From Marisa cornuarietis (Eukaryota; Mollusca; Gastropoda; Architaenioglossa; Ampullariidae), in the NCBI GenBank assembly GCA_004794655.1, contig SMMW01000001.1:3122501-3186500 (forward strand): a stretch of DNA of 64,000 nucleotides, read 5' to 3'. Positions 24,001 to 36,000 of the stretch are shown one piece after another. The notes under the pieces are model-generated. The model made no database searches and was not told where the DNA came from. It saw nothing but the letters and a program-made list of their open reading frames with translations. The position numbers and the translations under genes were made by a program. Within the stretch, counting starts at the first letter, position 1. Each line of letters opens with the position of its first letter.

Positions 24001-27000
24001 AACATTCATATTAAGAATGTAGTGAACTTTAAATATCAATTTTGTAAGTGGTTTACAATATGTATAAAGTGAAAGAAAAGTCAGAAAAATGGGCAGATTA
24101 AGAGTAGCGTTAACGGTTTGGCGTATTAAAATTTGTGGTGTATATTGAAACAAAAGGATTTGGCTTCAGCCATTTTTGCTTCCTGTCTGTACTTACCCAA
24201 GCAAGCCATTCTTTTGATGCACAGGTGAAGGAGCTTCAAGAAGAGCTACAACAACTGCAGCACCAGGAAGGCCCATTGACGTTCACGTCTGCTGTCCCAA
24301 CATCCGTTAAAAAAACTCTGGAGGTCCACCACAAAGACAATGGTGAGCAGATGATCTCACCAACATCTGGCACCAACTCACCAACAGATTCCTCATCTTC
24401 TTCTTTTGAGATGGTGGAAGATCTCAAGCAGGAGTTAAAGAGAACACAGGATGAGCTGGCAGCTTCTGCACAGCAGCTGGAGCTCAGAGATGTTGAGATC
24501 ACAGAGCTGAAAGTTAAACTGCAGAAGGGGACCATGGCACTGAATGAGCTGCACATGGACAAGAGGGAGCTGGTGGAGGCCCTGAGGCAGAGGAAGGAGG
24601 AGGTGGAGGAGAAGGTGGCCAAGATAAAGACTTTCAGAGAAGAGAAGCTTCAGCTGTCAAAAGAAAACAAAGATCTCTCAGAAAGACTTCAGGAATTGGA
24701 GGATGAGCTGGAGTCCTGCCAACAGAACAACGAAGATGTACAGGTTGAGAAAAAAGAGAGAGAAAGCTTGAATGCTGAGCTTGTGTCTGCACAGGCTGAG
24801 CTCTCAACCCTGCAGCAACGGCTGGACTCCATGTTTACTGAATCAGAGGAACTGAGGGCCCTGTGTAAGAAATTACAGATGGAGAAGGACAGAATTTCTG
24901 AGAATATGATGTCTCAGAGAGAGATGCTGTTTCAAGAAAAGGAACCAGCTTTGCATAAAAAGGGACAACTTGAGTCTGAGATGACTGGAGAAAAAGACTT
25001 GCTCAGTGCACATACTATAGGTAGGGGGAGTGAACTAGAGAGTCAGATGATCAGCCTTAAGGAACAAGTTGACATGGAAAGGGCAGAAAAAGAACAGCTG
25101 CAAAAGACGGTATGTGAACTTGAGGAGCAGCTGACCAGTAGAGAAAATGAAAGGTCTGGTGAAAGCATCACTGCAGAGGTCAGTGTTGAAAGTCTTAAGA
25201 GGCTGAATCAAGATTTGGTTGATGTGTTATCGCGGCAAAAGATAGTATTAGAAAAATTGCAACAGATTTTTTGTGCAGGACAGGCATTGGAAAGTATGAC
25301 TAGTTTTGAGTCAGGTGATCAGGACTTCTCGAGTCAGTCCCTTCCTGGTCTTTGGGAACAGAACAATCATTTGCTAAACTCTTTACGCATGCAGCTGGGG
25401 GTTATGGAAGAGATTACAACGCAAGATGTGATACAGATGAATGAGAGTTGGATGCCTGTTGAGTTAACCAGAGAATCCTTAGTAGCTCAAACAAGCTCTG
25501 GGGAGTTTGGTCAGGATGGTGTAGATCTTTTGACAAACAATCAACAGTTGCTAGAGACAGTCGGGGCAAAGGATGCGGAGATTTTCAAGCTGACAGAATC
25601 TCTGACCATCTCCAGACTGCAGAATAAAGAAGTGGAAAATGCTGCTGCAGCAGCAGCAGAAAGCCACCAAAGTTTAGTGCAACTTTTGTCTGAGCGAGAA
25701 TGTGAACTCCAGGTACTGAAGGAAGACAACGCTTGCTTGTTATCTCTGTGTGAGGAGATCAAGGCTAAACTGGGTGATGCTGAGTCCACTGCCAACAATC
25801 TGAGTCAGACGCTGCAAGATGCCGATAACAAGCAGTTAAAGGCTGATCAGGTATCTGTCATCGAATGCTCTACACAGTCTCTAATAGACGAAAATAAACA
25901 GCTGAAGGAATTTGCAGCGATAGTGGAGGATGAGTTGAGTGCATTGCAAGAGAAAATATCAAGGATGGGAGCAGAACTGAAAGCAAAGGAAGATATTCTA
26001 CTGTGCCACCAGACAGGCATCCAAGAGATGAACAACAGATTTGAGGAGCAAGCAAAAGCATTTGGCGAAGAGAAGAAGAAGGCATCACAGCAAGAAGATG
26101 TGATTGTTTTGCTCCATGAGACTTTGACTAAAAAAGACCAAGAGATTGAGATGCTAAAATTACACCTGCGTAGTTCCTTAAGATTTCTCAGTCCTGAGCA
26201 GCAGAAGATTATTAGGGAAGAACAAAGCCTATTACCATCAAGTCCAAAGATCAATCTGCCAGCATTGGAATTTCCACAGAAGCCCGCAATCGAACTTAAA
26301 AAAGATGCTGATAACACTGAATTTATTGAGGAGAAAAAAGATAAGGCAGAGATTGTGAAGGATGTAACATCTTATGCAGTTGAAGAGATAGACGATGATG
26401 AAGAGAGTTCCATCCAAGCTGCCGAAGACATGGCATCCTTTGTACAGTCTGTGGATGACCTGCGCTCACGATTACAGGAAAAGGACCAGATTATATCAGA
26501 TCTTCAACAGCAGAACTCAAGACTCCTGCAGATACTGGATTCTCACTCTCTCACAGAGCACAGCAGCAAAGATGCTGCTAGTGTCCACAAGCTAGAAAGT
26601 GAAGTGAAGGCACTAAAAGTAGAAAAGGAGCAAATGATGGCTGTGCTGAATGAAAAATCACGGGAGGCAAGTTCCCTCAAAGCAGAGGTGATGAGGCTGA
26701 TGAACGTCATCTCGGCAGAAAAGTCAGCAATTGAAAAGCTCCAGAGAGACAACCAAGAACTCTCGGTGAGCAGAGCTCAGCAGAGGGGTGACATCCTAGA
26801 TGATATGCACAGAGAGGCCTTGCAGAACCTGTCCCGCCTCGTGCGTGACAGGGAGGTAGAGATTGAGGCCCTCAAGCAGAAAAATGAGACTCTTATGGCT
26901 GTTCTCCAAGATCTAAATCAGCGAGGAGGTACAGGCAGTGCTGACGGTTCCAACATGGCTGCTAGTCTTGGTGCACACCTTGCTGACAAGGAGAACCTTG

Positions 27001-30000
27001 AGAAACAGCTGGCAGCACTTCAGGCAGAGCGTGAACAAATGGTGGCCTTTGTGAATCAGAAACATTCTGAGAGCTTAGCCTACCACGCTGAAATCCAGCG
27101 CCTCATCGCCTTGCGATTGGAGGAGAACCAGCACTCAGAACAGCTTCAGGCAGAGTACAACAAACTCTGTCAACAGTTTGAGGACAAAACTCAGTCCCTC
27201 TTAAAAGCCCAGAATGATATCATCAATTATCGCCAGAAGTGTGCAGAACTTGAAGTGAAGTATGGGGAAATGCTGCAGAAGTCAAATGCCTCAGGAGCAG
27301 TGGATTCTGCAACTTATCAGCTGGTGGAGGAAGAGAAGGAACGACTCACCACAAAGCAAGACGAACTTCGGCATATGCTGCATGAACGTGATGAAAAGAT
27401 TCGGGCAGTGACTCAGAAAGCGAATGAACTGGAGAACAGTCTTCTGGCCCGAGACTCTGAGAACAATGCTATGAAGAAACATGTTGACAGTCTCACTTTC
27501 CAGTTGCAGACCTTAGGTCACCAGAAGGAAGACATAATCAAAGAGAAAGAAACTCTTGAAGAGAAAATGCAGCAGAGGGAGCAGGAGGTGAAGATGCTCA
27601 AAGACATAAATGACCATTTCACACTAACAGTTCGAGAAAAAGAGTTTGAAGTGACTTCTCTTCAGGAGAGATTGCAAAAAATGCTGACACTGGCATCAGA
27701 ACACCAAGGAGAGAAGACCCAGGTGGCACAGTTGCTGCAAGACCAAGAAGCAGCGGCTGCAGCAATGGGACTTCTGCAGCAAGAGCGAGATCAGCTGATG
27801 CTTGCCTTGAAACAGCGACAACAGGATCTCACCACAATGCAGACAGAGGTAAAAGCTAACATAAGTAGTAATCATGGCACACAAAATCCTGGCTGTAGAA
27901 CTGATTGTGAAATGACTTTGTGGTTGGAATTGCAGGACAGACTTACTGTTCTTGTTAACAACCCAAAATGCCTCAAAGAAAATGAAATTATTTTCAGTTT
28001 TTGCCCATTTTAAGTTTTCTTCTTAATTGTTTCACAAGTTTTTGAAAGGTATTTTACATTCCTCTTCATTTGCTCCAGATGTGTTTTATCCTACCTTGAA
28101 CTCTGCACATTGTGGTATAGGGATATATGCAGATATTCAGTTTAATTGGGTACATTACTATTCATTCCAGAAAATGTTTTGCTAAATTATTTTTATGCTC
28201 TAAGTTAAACCAATTTTTTAAACAAAATTTTCAGAACCTGCGATTAAAAGAAAAAGAACAGAAGTTAGTTCGTGAGGTAGAGAGACTCCGTGGTCACCTC
28301 CTCCAAGTAAGTTTTGTTGTTGCTGACAACATGTCTCTTTTGTAAGGCCACGTTTTTAGCTAAAAGCCAAGAACACTGGTGGTCAGTTTCTTTACCAGAT
28401 CAGAAAACAAAATAAAGCAGTTTTTAATGGCAAAATTCTGTTAAATCTGATTCAGCAATGCCCATTTTGCAGATAGAGGAGGGTTACACACGTGAGGCTC
28501 TTGAGGCAGAGGAAAGAGAAAAGAATCTACGCAACAGACTGGCTGCTGCTGAAGAGAAACTTCTATCCTCCACACACGATGTCCAAATGGCCAGGTACAG
28601 TTGTCATTCCATACTCCTTTCCTTTCGGAAAAGAAGCAAATGATGGCTGTGCTGAATTTCCTTTGTTCTTTTAAAGAAGTAGCTAAAGAAAAAAAATCAG
28701 ACTTGAACATTGACATATTATCTCTTAGGGAAAACAGAATAAAAATATAATGTCATTAATGCTACAGCCAGCAGGCGTCTCAGCGGGTGGAGAACCTGCA
28801 GCAGCAGCTGCATGTCATAGCCTCTCAACGGGATGCAGCATACATGCAGGTGGCCAGTCTGCAGGACCAGTGCCAGCAGTATTCCACATCGCTTTCCAAC
28901 CTCCAGCTTGTCCTAGAGCAATTTCAGAGAGGTGTGTTTCTGTAAGCAGCTCCTAGTCAATAAAAACTTCACAATTTTGCAATGAAGATTATCTTCTGCT
29001 GTAAAGTCTATTCTCTATTGATTATTTTGTCACAGTTTTTTAGAGGAGTACTGCATGTGGTTATCTCAACACTGTGCGTGTGTGTGTGTGTGTGCGTGCA
29101 TGCATGCGTGCACTTATATGTACCCATACAGAAAAAGAATCTCAGGTTGCCATTGAGACAGAGCATTACCAAAAACAAGCTCAGCAGCTGCAGGAAAAAG
29201 TGGAGGACCTGCAAACACAACTTCAACAAAATAAGGTAACTACAGTGCTGTGTCGTGAAGGCAGGCAGACAAGTTATATGCAAGTTCTTTCATTCTAGAG
29301 TCATAGGATGTTTCACAAAAATAAGAAATGGGAAATCATTATAGGATATTATAAAAATCAAACTCCACAAACAAATCTTTCAAAAAACACAGAAAAACAG
29401 TGACATTTACAAAAATGATTTTTAATGATAATAATCCAATAGGAATGATAATAATCCATGGGATAGGGGGAAAGTAGGAAAACCTGTAGGAACTATGCAA
29501 AATGTGAAGGGATTTTATCTGTGAAATTAATCAGTAACTTGTTTATATGCTGTCACACATATTTGCAGCTGTATAATTGCTGAGTAATCACTTCACACTT
29601 TCTTCACTAACTTCATCCCTTCATTAGAATAGTATGTGCTGATGTCCAGAAGCATACTTTTTATTTTCTCTTATTGCTTGAAGTTGACACCATTTTTGGA
29701 GTAGATTAACTCAGCAGCAGTATATGAAGAGAGTACATTCAAAATGCAAACTAGGTGACATGATCTTTATAGGTTTTTCCTTGCCCCCTTTGTTTTGACC
29801 TCTGAAATTTTATGTTTAGCTGGATCTAGAAGAAGCCTCAGATGGTCTTGCAGCTGCATCAAGGCTTAGTGAACAGCTTGATCTGAAAGAAGAGGTTATT
29901 CAGACTTTAAAAGAAGAAGGTACTCTTAAAAGCTCCACACCAGACAGAAATACGGCATGACATTCTCTAGCACTTGCCTCCACATCCTTCACAGCTTATG

Positions 30001-33000
30001 CATAATCAAAAAGTTAGACTTATTAGCATTTTACTTTTAAAAAAATTATACAGTCTTAGAGGGCAGTTGGGCATCATTGAATCTTTTACTATCTTCAGAC
30101 TTTTGATTTAGAAGACTGTAATTTGATTTCCAATGTCTTGGTAAAAATATTAATTCTGATTATACTAAAAATTAAGCATAATTTTAAAACCAGTGCAGTG
30201 CAATACAGTAATGTTAACATTGAACAATTTTTACTTGTACTATTTACATTCTGCCATTTACATTGTTTTAACAGCATGTATGTTACAAAACTATTTCTAC
30301 CTCGCTGGCTAAAATAACATGCTGTCACAAAAAATGCAGAAATTAAGTTTATTCTCCGAAAGAAATTTTGATTTTGGCTCGAAATATTCTGCTTTTTAAT
30401 TGTAATGAGCATTCTGTCATTGAATGCCATGAAATATCAGATCACTTTTCCATTTTTTTTTTAAATTAATCAGTTAATGTATGAATGGCGGCCATTTGCC
30501 AAAATGGGAGGAGAAATGGATTAGAGTGATGTGACAGTCTTGTTGAACCAGTGAGGTAGTTTTATCTATCTCTAACTACACCTGTACTTGTTACCTGTCT
30601 GTCGTGTCCTGAGAGCTGCTACCTGCCCTGTTTGGCCCGGCTTTTGCGTCTTTTATCTTAGATTGCTTTACAATAATCAGAATAATGTATTGACTTTCCG
30701 ACTCTGATCTCAAACACTTTGCACAGGCTGCCTTCAGAATGACTGCTGAAAGAAGTTTGTTTGGCAGCAGCTTGCTTAATTCACACCTGCACATTCTGGT
30801 ACTGTTTCTTAAGTGCTATGTGCTCGCCAAAGTGGATTATAGTGTCATTCAAAGTCTGTTCAGAGCAATACTCTAGCTGAAAGAACTGTATTTCTTCACC
30901 CGTTAAGAGCTTTATCTTCTTAATCTTGCTAATGCTGCAACTTACTGGAAACTGTGTATTCCATTTGTCTTCTATATTACTATGAAAGCTTCAGATGAAG
31001 TCAGCCAGTTTCTCTCTCATCTTTCCACTGCAGCTTTTGTTTACATTTCCATGCTTTGAAGTACATCTGCTGGTTGCTTTTACCATCTTATTTTCCGCCA
31101 TGTAGGGGATAAAAGTAAGTGACAACGTAGGAAGATGAGCCAGGATTACAAGATGGTTGGGCCTGCGGCCCTAATATCAGCTGGTAATCCTGAGTGAGCT
31201 TGCCTCAGGAGGCTGGCTGGTATAACGGACGTGAGGTTCCACAGTCAACCGGGCAGACAGCTCTCTCTTCCTTTTCTGACCTTAGTGTACTCATCTGTGT
31301 GCTAACTCTTAACCTAGTCCCATTCACCATGTGTTTGGTTTTCAGATCCACATTCTGTGTGCCTTGCATTTGCATGATCATTGTATTTCTTATTTGTCAC
31401 TGTCAAGATTGCTTATACATTTCTTGGAGTGTGGAAGTTTTCATTTTTCTTGGCATGGTGCTGTTGCTTTGATTAACTTTTTAGTACTTTTAACTTGGAG
31501 CATTTCACTTGTATCAAGCAAAAATGGCATTGTTTTATGCTTGTTGCGTTTCAGACTTTAATTCTCTATTTTACATATGACTGCATTATTTTGCAGTGAT
31601 GTTCCAACATGACTAATCAATTGCTTTTAGAGGACTCACAGTTTCTTTGCTTGCCATGTCACTTCCACTTAAGATGCATTATTATCCCTTTGTAGTTTCT
31701 ACATTATATTTTGTTTGCTTCACAGTTTTATTTTATTGCAATACTACATTTACCTGTTCATTGTAAGTGTAATTTTTAAAATGCTGCTGGAGTTGTATTC
31801 TGAATTATGGGGATGGCTTGGTTATTCAAAAGAATATTCCTGTATTGATTTGATATCTGCATGAGAATGATATTGTTTAAATTATGCAGTTTTATCACTT
31901 TTTAAATTGATGAAGATCTTAGAAAGAAAGCATTCATGTGTAGCGTATGTGTACATTTGTTGTAGTCTACAAAAGCAAAGTAAAATGGGTTTTAGGGATT
32001 GTTTTGCTGCTGTTTTTTTAATGCAACCTTAGACAATGTCTGAAAAAGAATAAAGGGTCTTCGTTAGTTTTGAAAGGTAGGGGAAGTAGGAAAATGTGGA
32101 TATTCAGATTTTTTTTCAGTAAGGAATGTAGAACGATTGGAATGAATTGCAAGCATGCATGATGTGTGTTGGTGTTTGTCTAATCTCAGCTGGTAATTCT
32201 GAGTGGAGTTCTGCACACCTCAAGTTACTAGCCGAGATTACATAAATATCGTACCTAATCTTTGTCATGCATGGCTTGTTACAATCATGTCTGTGTAAGC
32301 TGAACTAACCCAAGTTTGTGTGTGTGTGTGCACTTAACTCTGATCTAATGCAGAAGCAAACTAAACAGTAAAACACTCTTATTTGCAATCATTAGATTTT
32401 GATTTGGTTGGTGCCCTTTTTTTTAACCATTTAACAATGGCTGCTTCATGGCTGATTATTTCTTAGATGTGTAGATAAACGTTTGGTTTCATTTTGCTCT
32501 AACACTCCAAGATGGAGTAGATGTCTGGTGTGTTTGTGCTTTGCAATGATTTGACTTGTTTGCTTTGCAAAGAGAGTGTATGTGTGCATATTCTCATTTG
32601 TCCTAGTACTTTCTGAGAGCCTTTCTTGCTTTTGGTCCTTTTGATAGCATGGGTCATGTCATAAAAGATTATATAAGTTTCAGATTTTTTTTTCTGCTTC
32701 TGGGTGAACTGATCCCGTTCCTGCACATCATTTGTTTGGTTTTGTTTAAACTCTTTTTTGGATGGTAGTGTGATGGATTCTTCAGGTGGATGACCTACTA
32801 GCTGTTTCTTTTATTATTATTATTCATTGTGCATATGTGTGTGCTTGTGGTCGTGCATGCATGTAGAATTTTGTTTCTTTGTTTTTTTTTTAAATCAACT
32901 CTAGTTGCTAGCTTCTTTCATTTCTGTAAACCTTTATCTTTGCAAACTGAATATCTTGTTATTGACAGTATTCTTTCTGATTAAATGTTTGTTTGTTGAG

Positions 33001-36000
33001 TATTAGCTATGAGTTCATTTCTACAGCCATTGCCATTCAAAGGCTGAATGGTCTTTTCTGTGTTCTGGTATTAGGTGCAGTGTTGTGAAAAGTTGAAGGT
33101 TGTTTTCTACTTAGATCAGAGGACTGGCATTAGCTTCCTCAGTTAAAACTTATCCATAGTACCTGCTACTTCTAGACAGTTTCATCTGTCATCTCCAAAG
33201 CTTGAAACAAAAGAAAAATATTCATGGCTACAAGATGCTTTACTCCCTCATCTCTCTTGTCAATAACCATGAAGTTCAGAATATTTCTGTAAATACACGC
33301 GTTTTAGAAAATATATGTACACACTACATAGCTCATATCTTCCTGTACAAAGAGAAAACTACTTAAATAGAATTACTGCTACAAGTGGACAAGGTATTAT
33401 ACAAAAGCAGAAACTTTTATATCTTTCTGATTTAGAGTCACATTGTCTTTATAATACTGTAGAATCTTATTAATTGCTCTTCAGCAACCTGTCAGTTTTC
33501 CAAGTCATGTATGCAAGTTGGGTCATAGATATTTCTCACATTCTTCCCAAGAGAGAAAGGTGTTTTTCACCACTTTTTTAAATTTATGGTGTGTATTAAA
33601 AGTTTATTTTTGAGAAAGAAATTTTGACACCTGAAGAAGTGGTATCTTGTTATTATCAAGGGTTCAATTAAAGATGAGCTTGAGAAGTTTTGGGGCATCG
33701 TTGAAAACAAGAGTTGACAACTATACTAGCGGGGTTTGCAGTGCAGTTCTTTCAGACGTGTTTCTACATATCTGTGGAATCTTGCAGCATCATGTGCATG
33801 TTGGTGGTGGTCAGACTGTGAGTATTACATCAGGTACTGAGAATCTGACAGGCTTCAGTACCTTTTGTGATATTCTTAGTCTGCCATTTTGATCATCCAG
33901 TTTGTTATTATACTGCAGTTTTGTGTTCATAGTAAAATTTCTTCTGTATTACTAACAAAGCAACAACAAAGCTTTGTGAGACTGAACATTTGTTTTAAAT
34001 ATGTCATGCAGAGCATGGACTAACCTAATCTAGAACTGATAGGAGTTCTTTATTGTAGAATTTCTTTTTAAGGAGCCTTTCACTACATGACTAATTCTAG
34101 TTCTTTGAATGTAAAATCAGCTGTTGTATTTAATAGGGGTTTATAGGGCTTTTTGAAGATGTTTCCAAGTATTATATCTTGAAGCATCCAAATCAAAATG
34201 TGACGGTTAACAATGAGCAATAGCAGTAGTGCAGCATCTGCATGTTTCTGTAATGTTATTTTCATATTATTTTCATCTGTATGTTTCCATTATTTTATTT
34301 ATTTTGGTAAAGGGGCCTTCATTTGATAGTCACATTTTTGCATGCATGTAAGAAACTAATAATTCTGTTAATAAAGCTGCAAAGTTGTGTATGTGTCGTG
34401 CACATCATCATCATCATGTGCTCTTTTGTTTTCCTGTGACAGTGAAGCAAAGAGAACTGGAGCTGAAAAAGGCTGAAGAAGATATTAATAAACTCAGTTC
34501 AAGTACAGATGCTAAAGTTGACAAGTAAATTGCTTTTCCCCATTTTTGTGTTATGTTAATGCTGTTTTTATATATTTATTAATCCTGTTAGTTAATCTGG
34601 TTGTTCATTTGTAGTTTTTTAATAGGACAAGAGCAAAGATTGGTAAAAGGTTTGCTACCTTTGATATTTAGTCTTCTCAAAAAAAAGACTAAATGACTGT
34701 AGAATATAAGAGATGTTTTGGAACTAGGCAGTCAGATTTGTTATTGTTTTGTATTTTTAAAATGCTGATATAAGCAAAGTAAGAATACAGCATTAATCAA
34801 AATTTTGAGCCATCCATTACAAATTTTAAAATCAGCTTTTTATATAATGAGGGATAACCCAATATGGTATAAATAAAAGAACTTCTATACAGGTATCAAG
34901 TTTAAGGAAAGACCTATGAGCACATAGAAGCATACCTCAAAGTCCCATGTTTATGATCCTTGCTCTCATAAGGCTTGGAGTAAATTATTTTTGAGATGTG
35001 TTAACCCTATGAAAATGAGAGTCCTATACACATTTCTTAGAGTTAACTTTCCCCATTCACTAGCCTCAGAACTGCTGCCAACATTTTATTTTTTACAGCA
35101 TTGCAAGTTGATGTAATTATCTGCCAAAATACATACAGAAAATATGGCAACATCATCAGAAAAAAGTAAAATAAATAGTTGTATAAGATCTGAATAAAGT
35201 TGAATTCCATGGCATCCTTTGCTGTTGATTTTACAGGTTAATTCATTATTAAACAAAGGAAAAAGTTATGGACGACAAGAGTCACCCTATTTGAAACCTC
35301 ATGGGCAATCATATTAGATTAAATTGTCTCTTTCATTGAGATATTCGTTGATGACAGTGAGACTTTTAATAGTGCCCTGTATAGTCCATTTTTATACAGA
35401 ATATGCCAAAGTTTATTTCTATGAAAGGAATCAAACACTTTATGATAAACTGTAAATACTACATATAATCTTTTGTGTTGAATTATCTGCTTTTATGTCA
35501 CAAATACTAGTACAAATATGAGTGATCTATTGGGTTATAATTATTCATAAACCGAAAGTTTTATTCAGTTCCGTTCATATATTGATTCTTCATAAAAGAA
35601 CAGAGGTGGTGGTCTAAGGCAACATTACTTATGTTTATTAAGATTTTCTTGAGAAGCTGTAGTCAACGAAATTTAATGGACTGTTTGGCATTCAAAAAAG
35701 CTAATTAAAGGTCAGCTTATTTAACCTGTTACAATTTGCTCAAGATGTATACAGGAAAAGATGAGTGGGAAAGTCTGAAGAGTCTAAACTATAAAAAGTT
35801 CATGTACAGTCAGGATCATAGGTAACTTAATGATGTTTGAAGCTTATGTTCCGCAGAAATAAGGAACTTTTTAAAAAAGAAAAATAGGTCTTTGAATGTA
35901 AAGATTTTTTCTGCAGGGTACTTATGAAAAACCTCATCCTGAGCTACTTTCATACTCCAGACAAGAATCGTATGGATGCCATTCACTCTATTGGGGGCCT

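Noticed and set aside
24236..24622. 128-codon serine-rich frame on the minus strand
   Set aside because: Antisense shadow of the large TRIP11 exon; serine/leucine bias is the usual mirror of a coiled-coil sequence.
25847..26317. 156-codon minus-strand frame
   Set aside because: Also antisense to the large TRIP11 exon and without homology.
27849..28013. Extension of the large TRIP11 exon to the stop at 28013
   Set aside because: The sequence after the GTAAAA donor is not coiled coil, and the next exon (28235) continues the conserved protein in phase.
31194..31561. Hydrophobic open frames in the 4.5-kb TRIP11 intron
   Set aside because: T-rich intron sequence gives Leu/Phe/Ile-rich peptides by chance.
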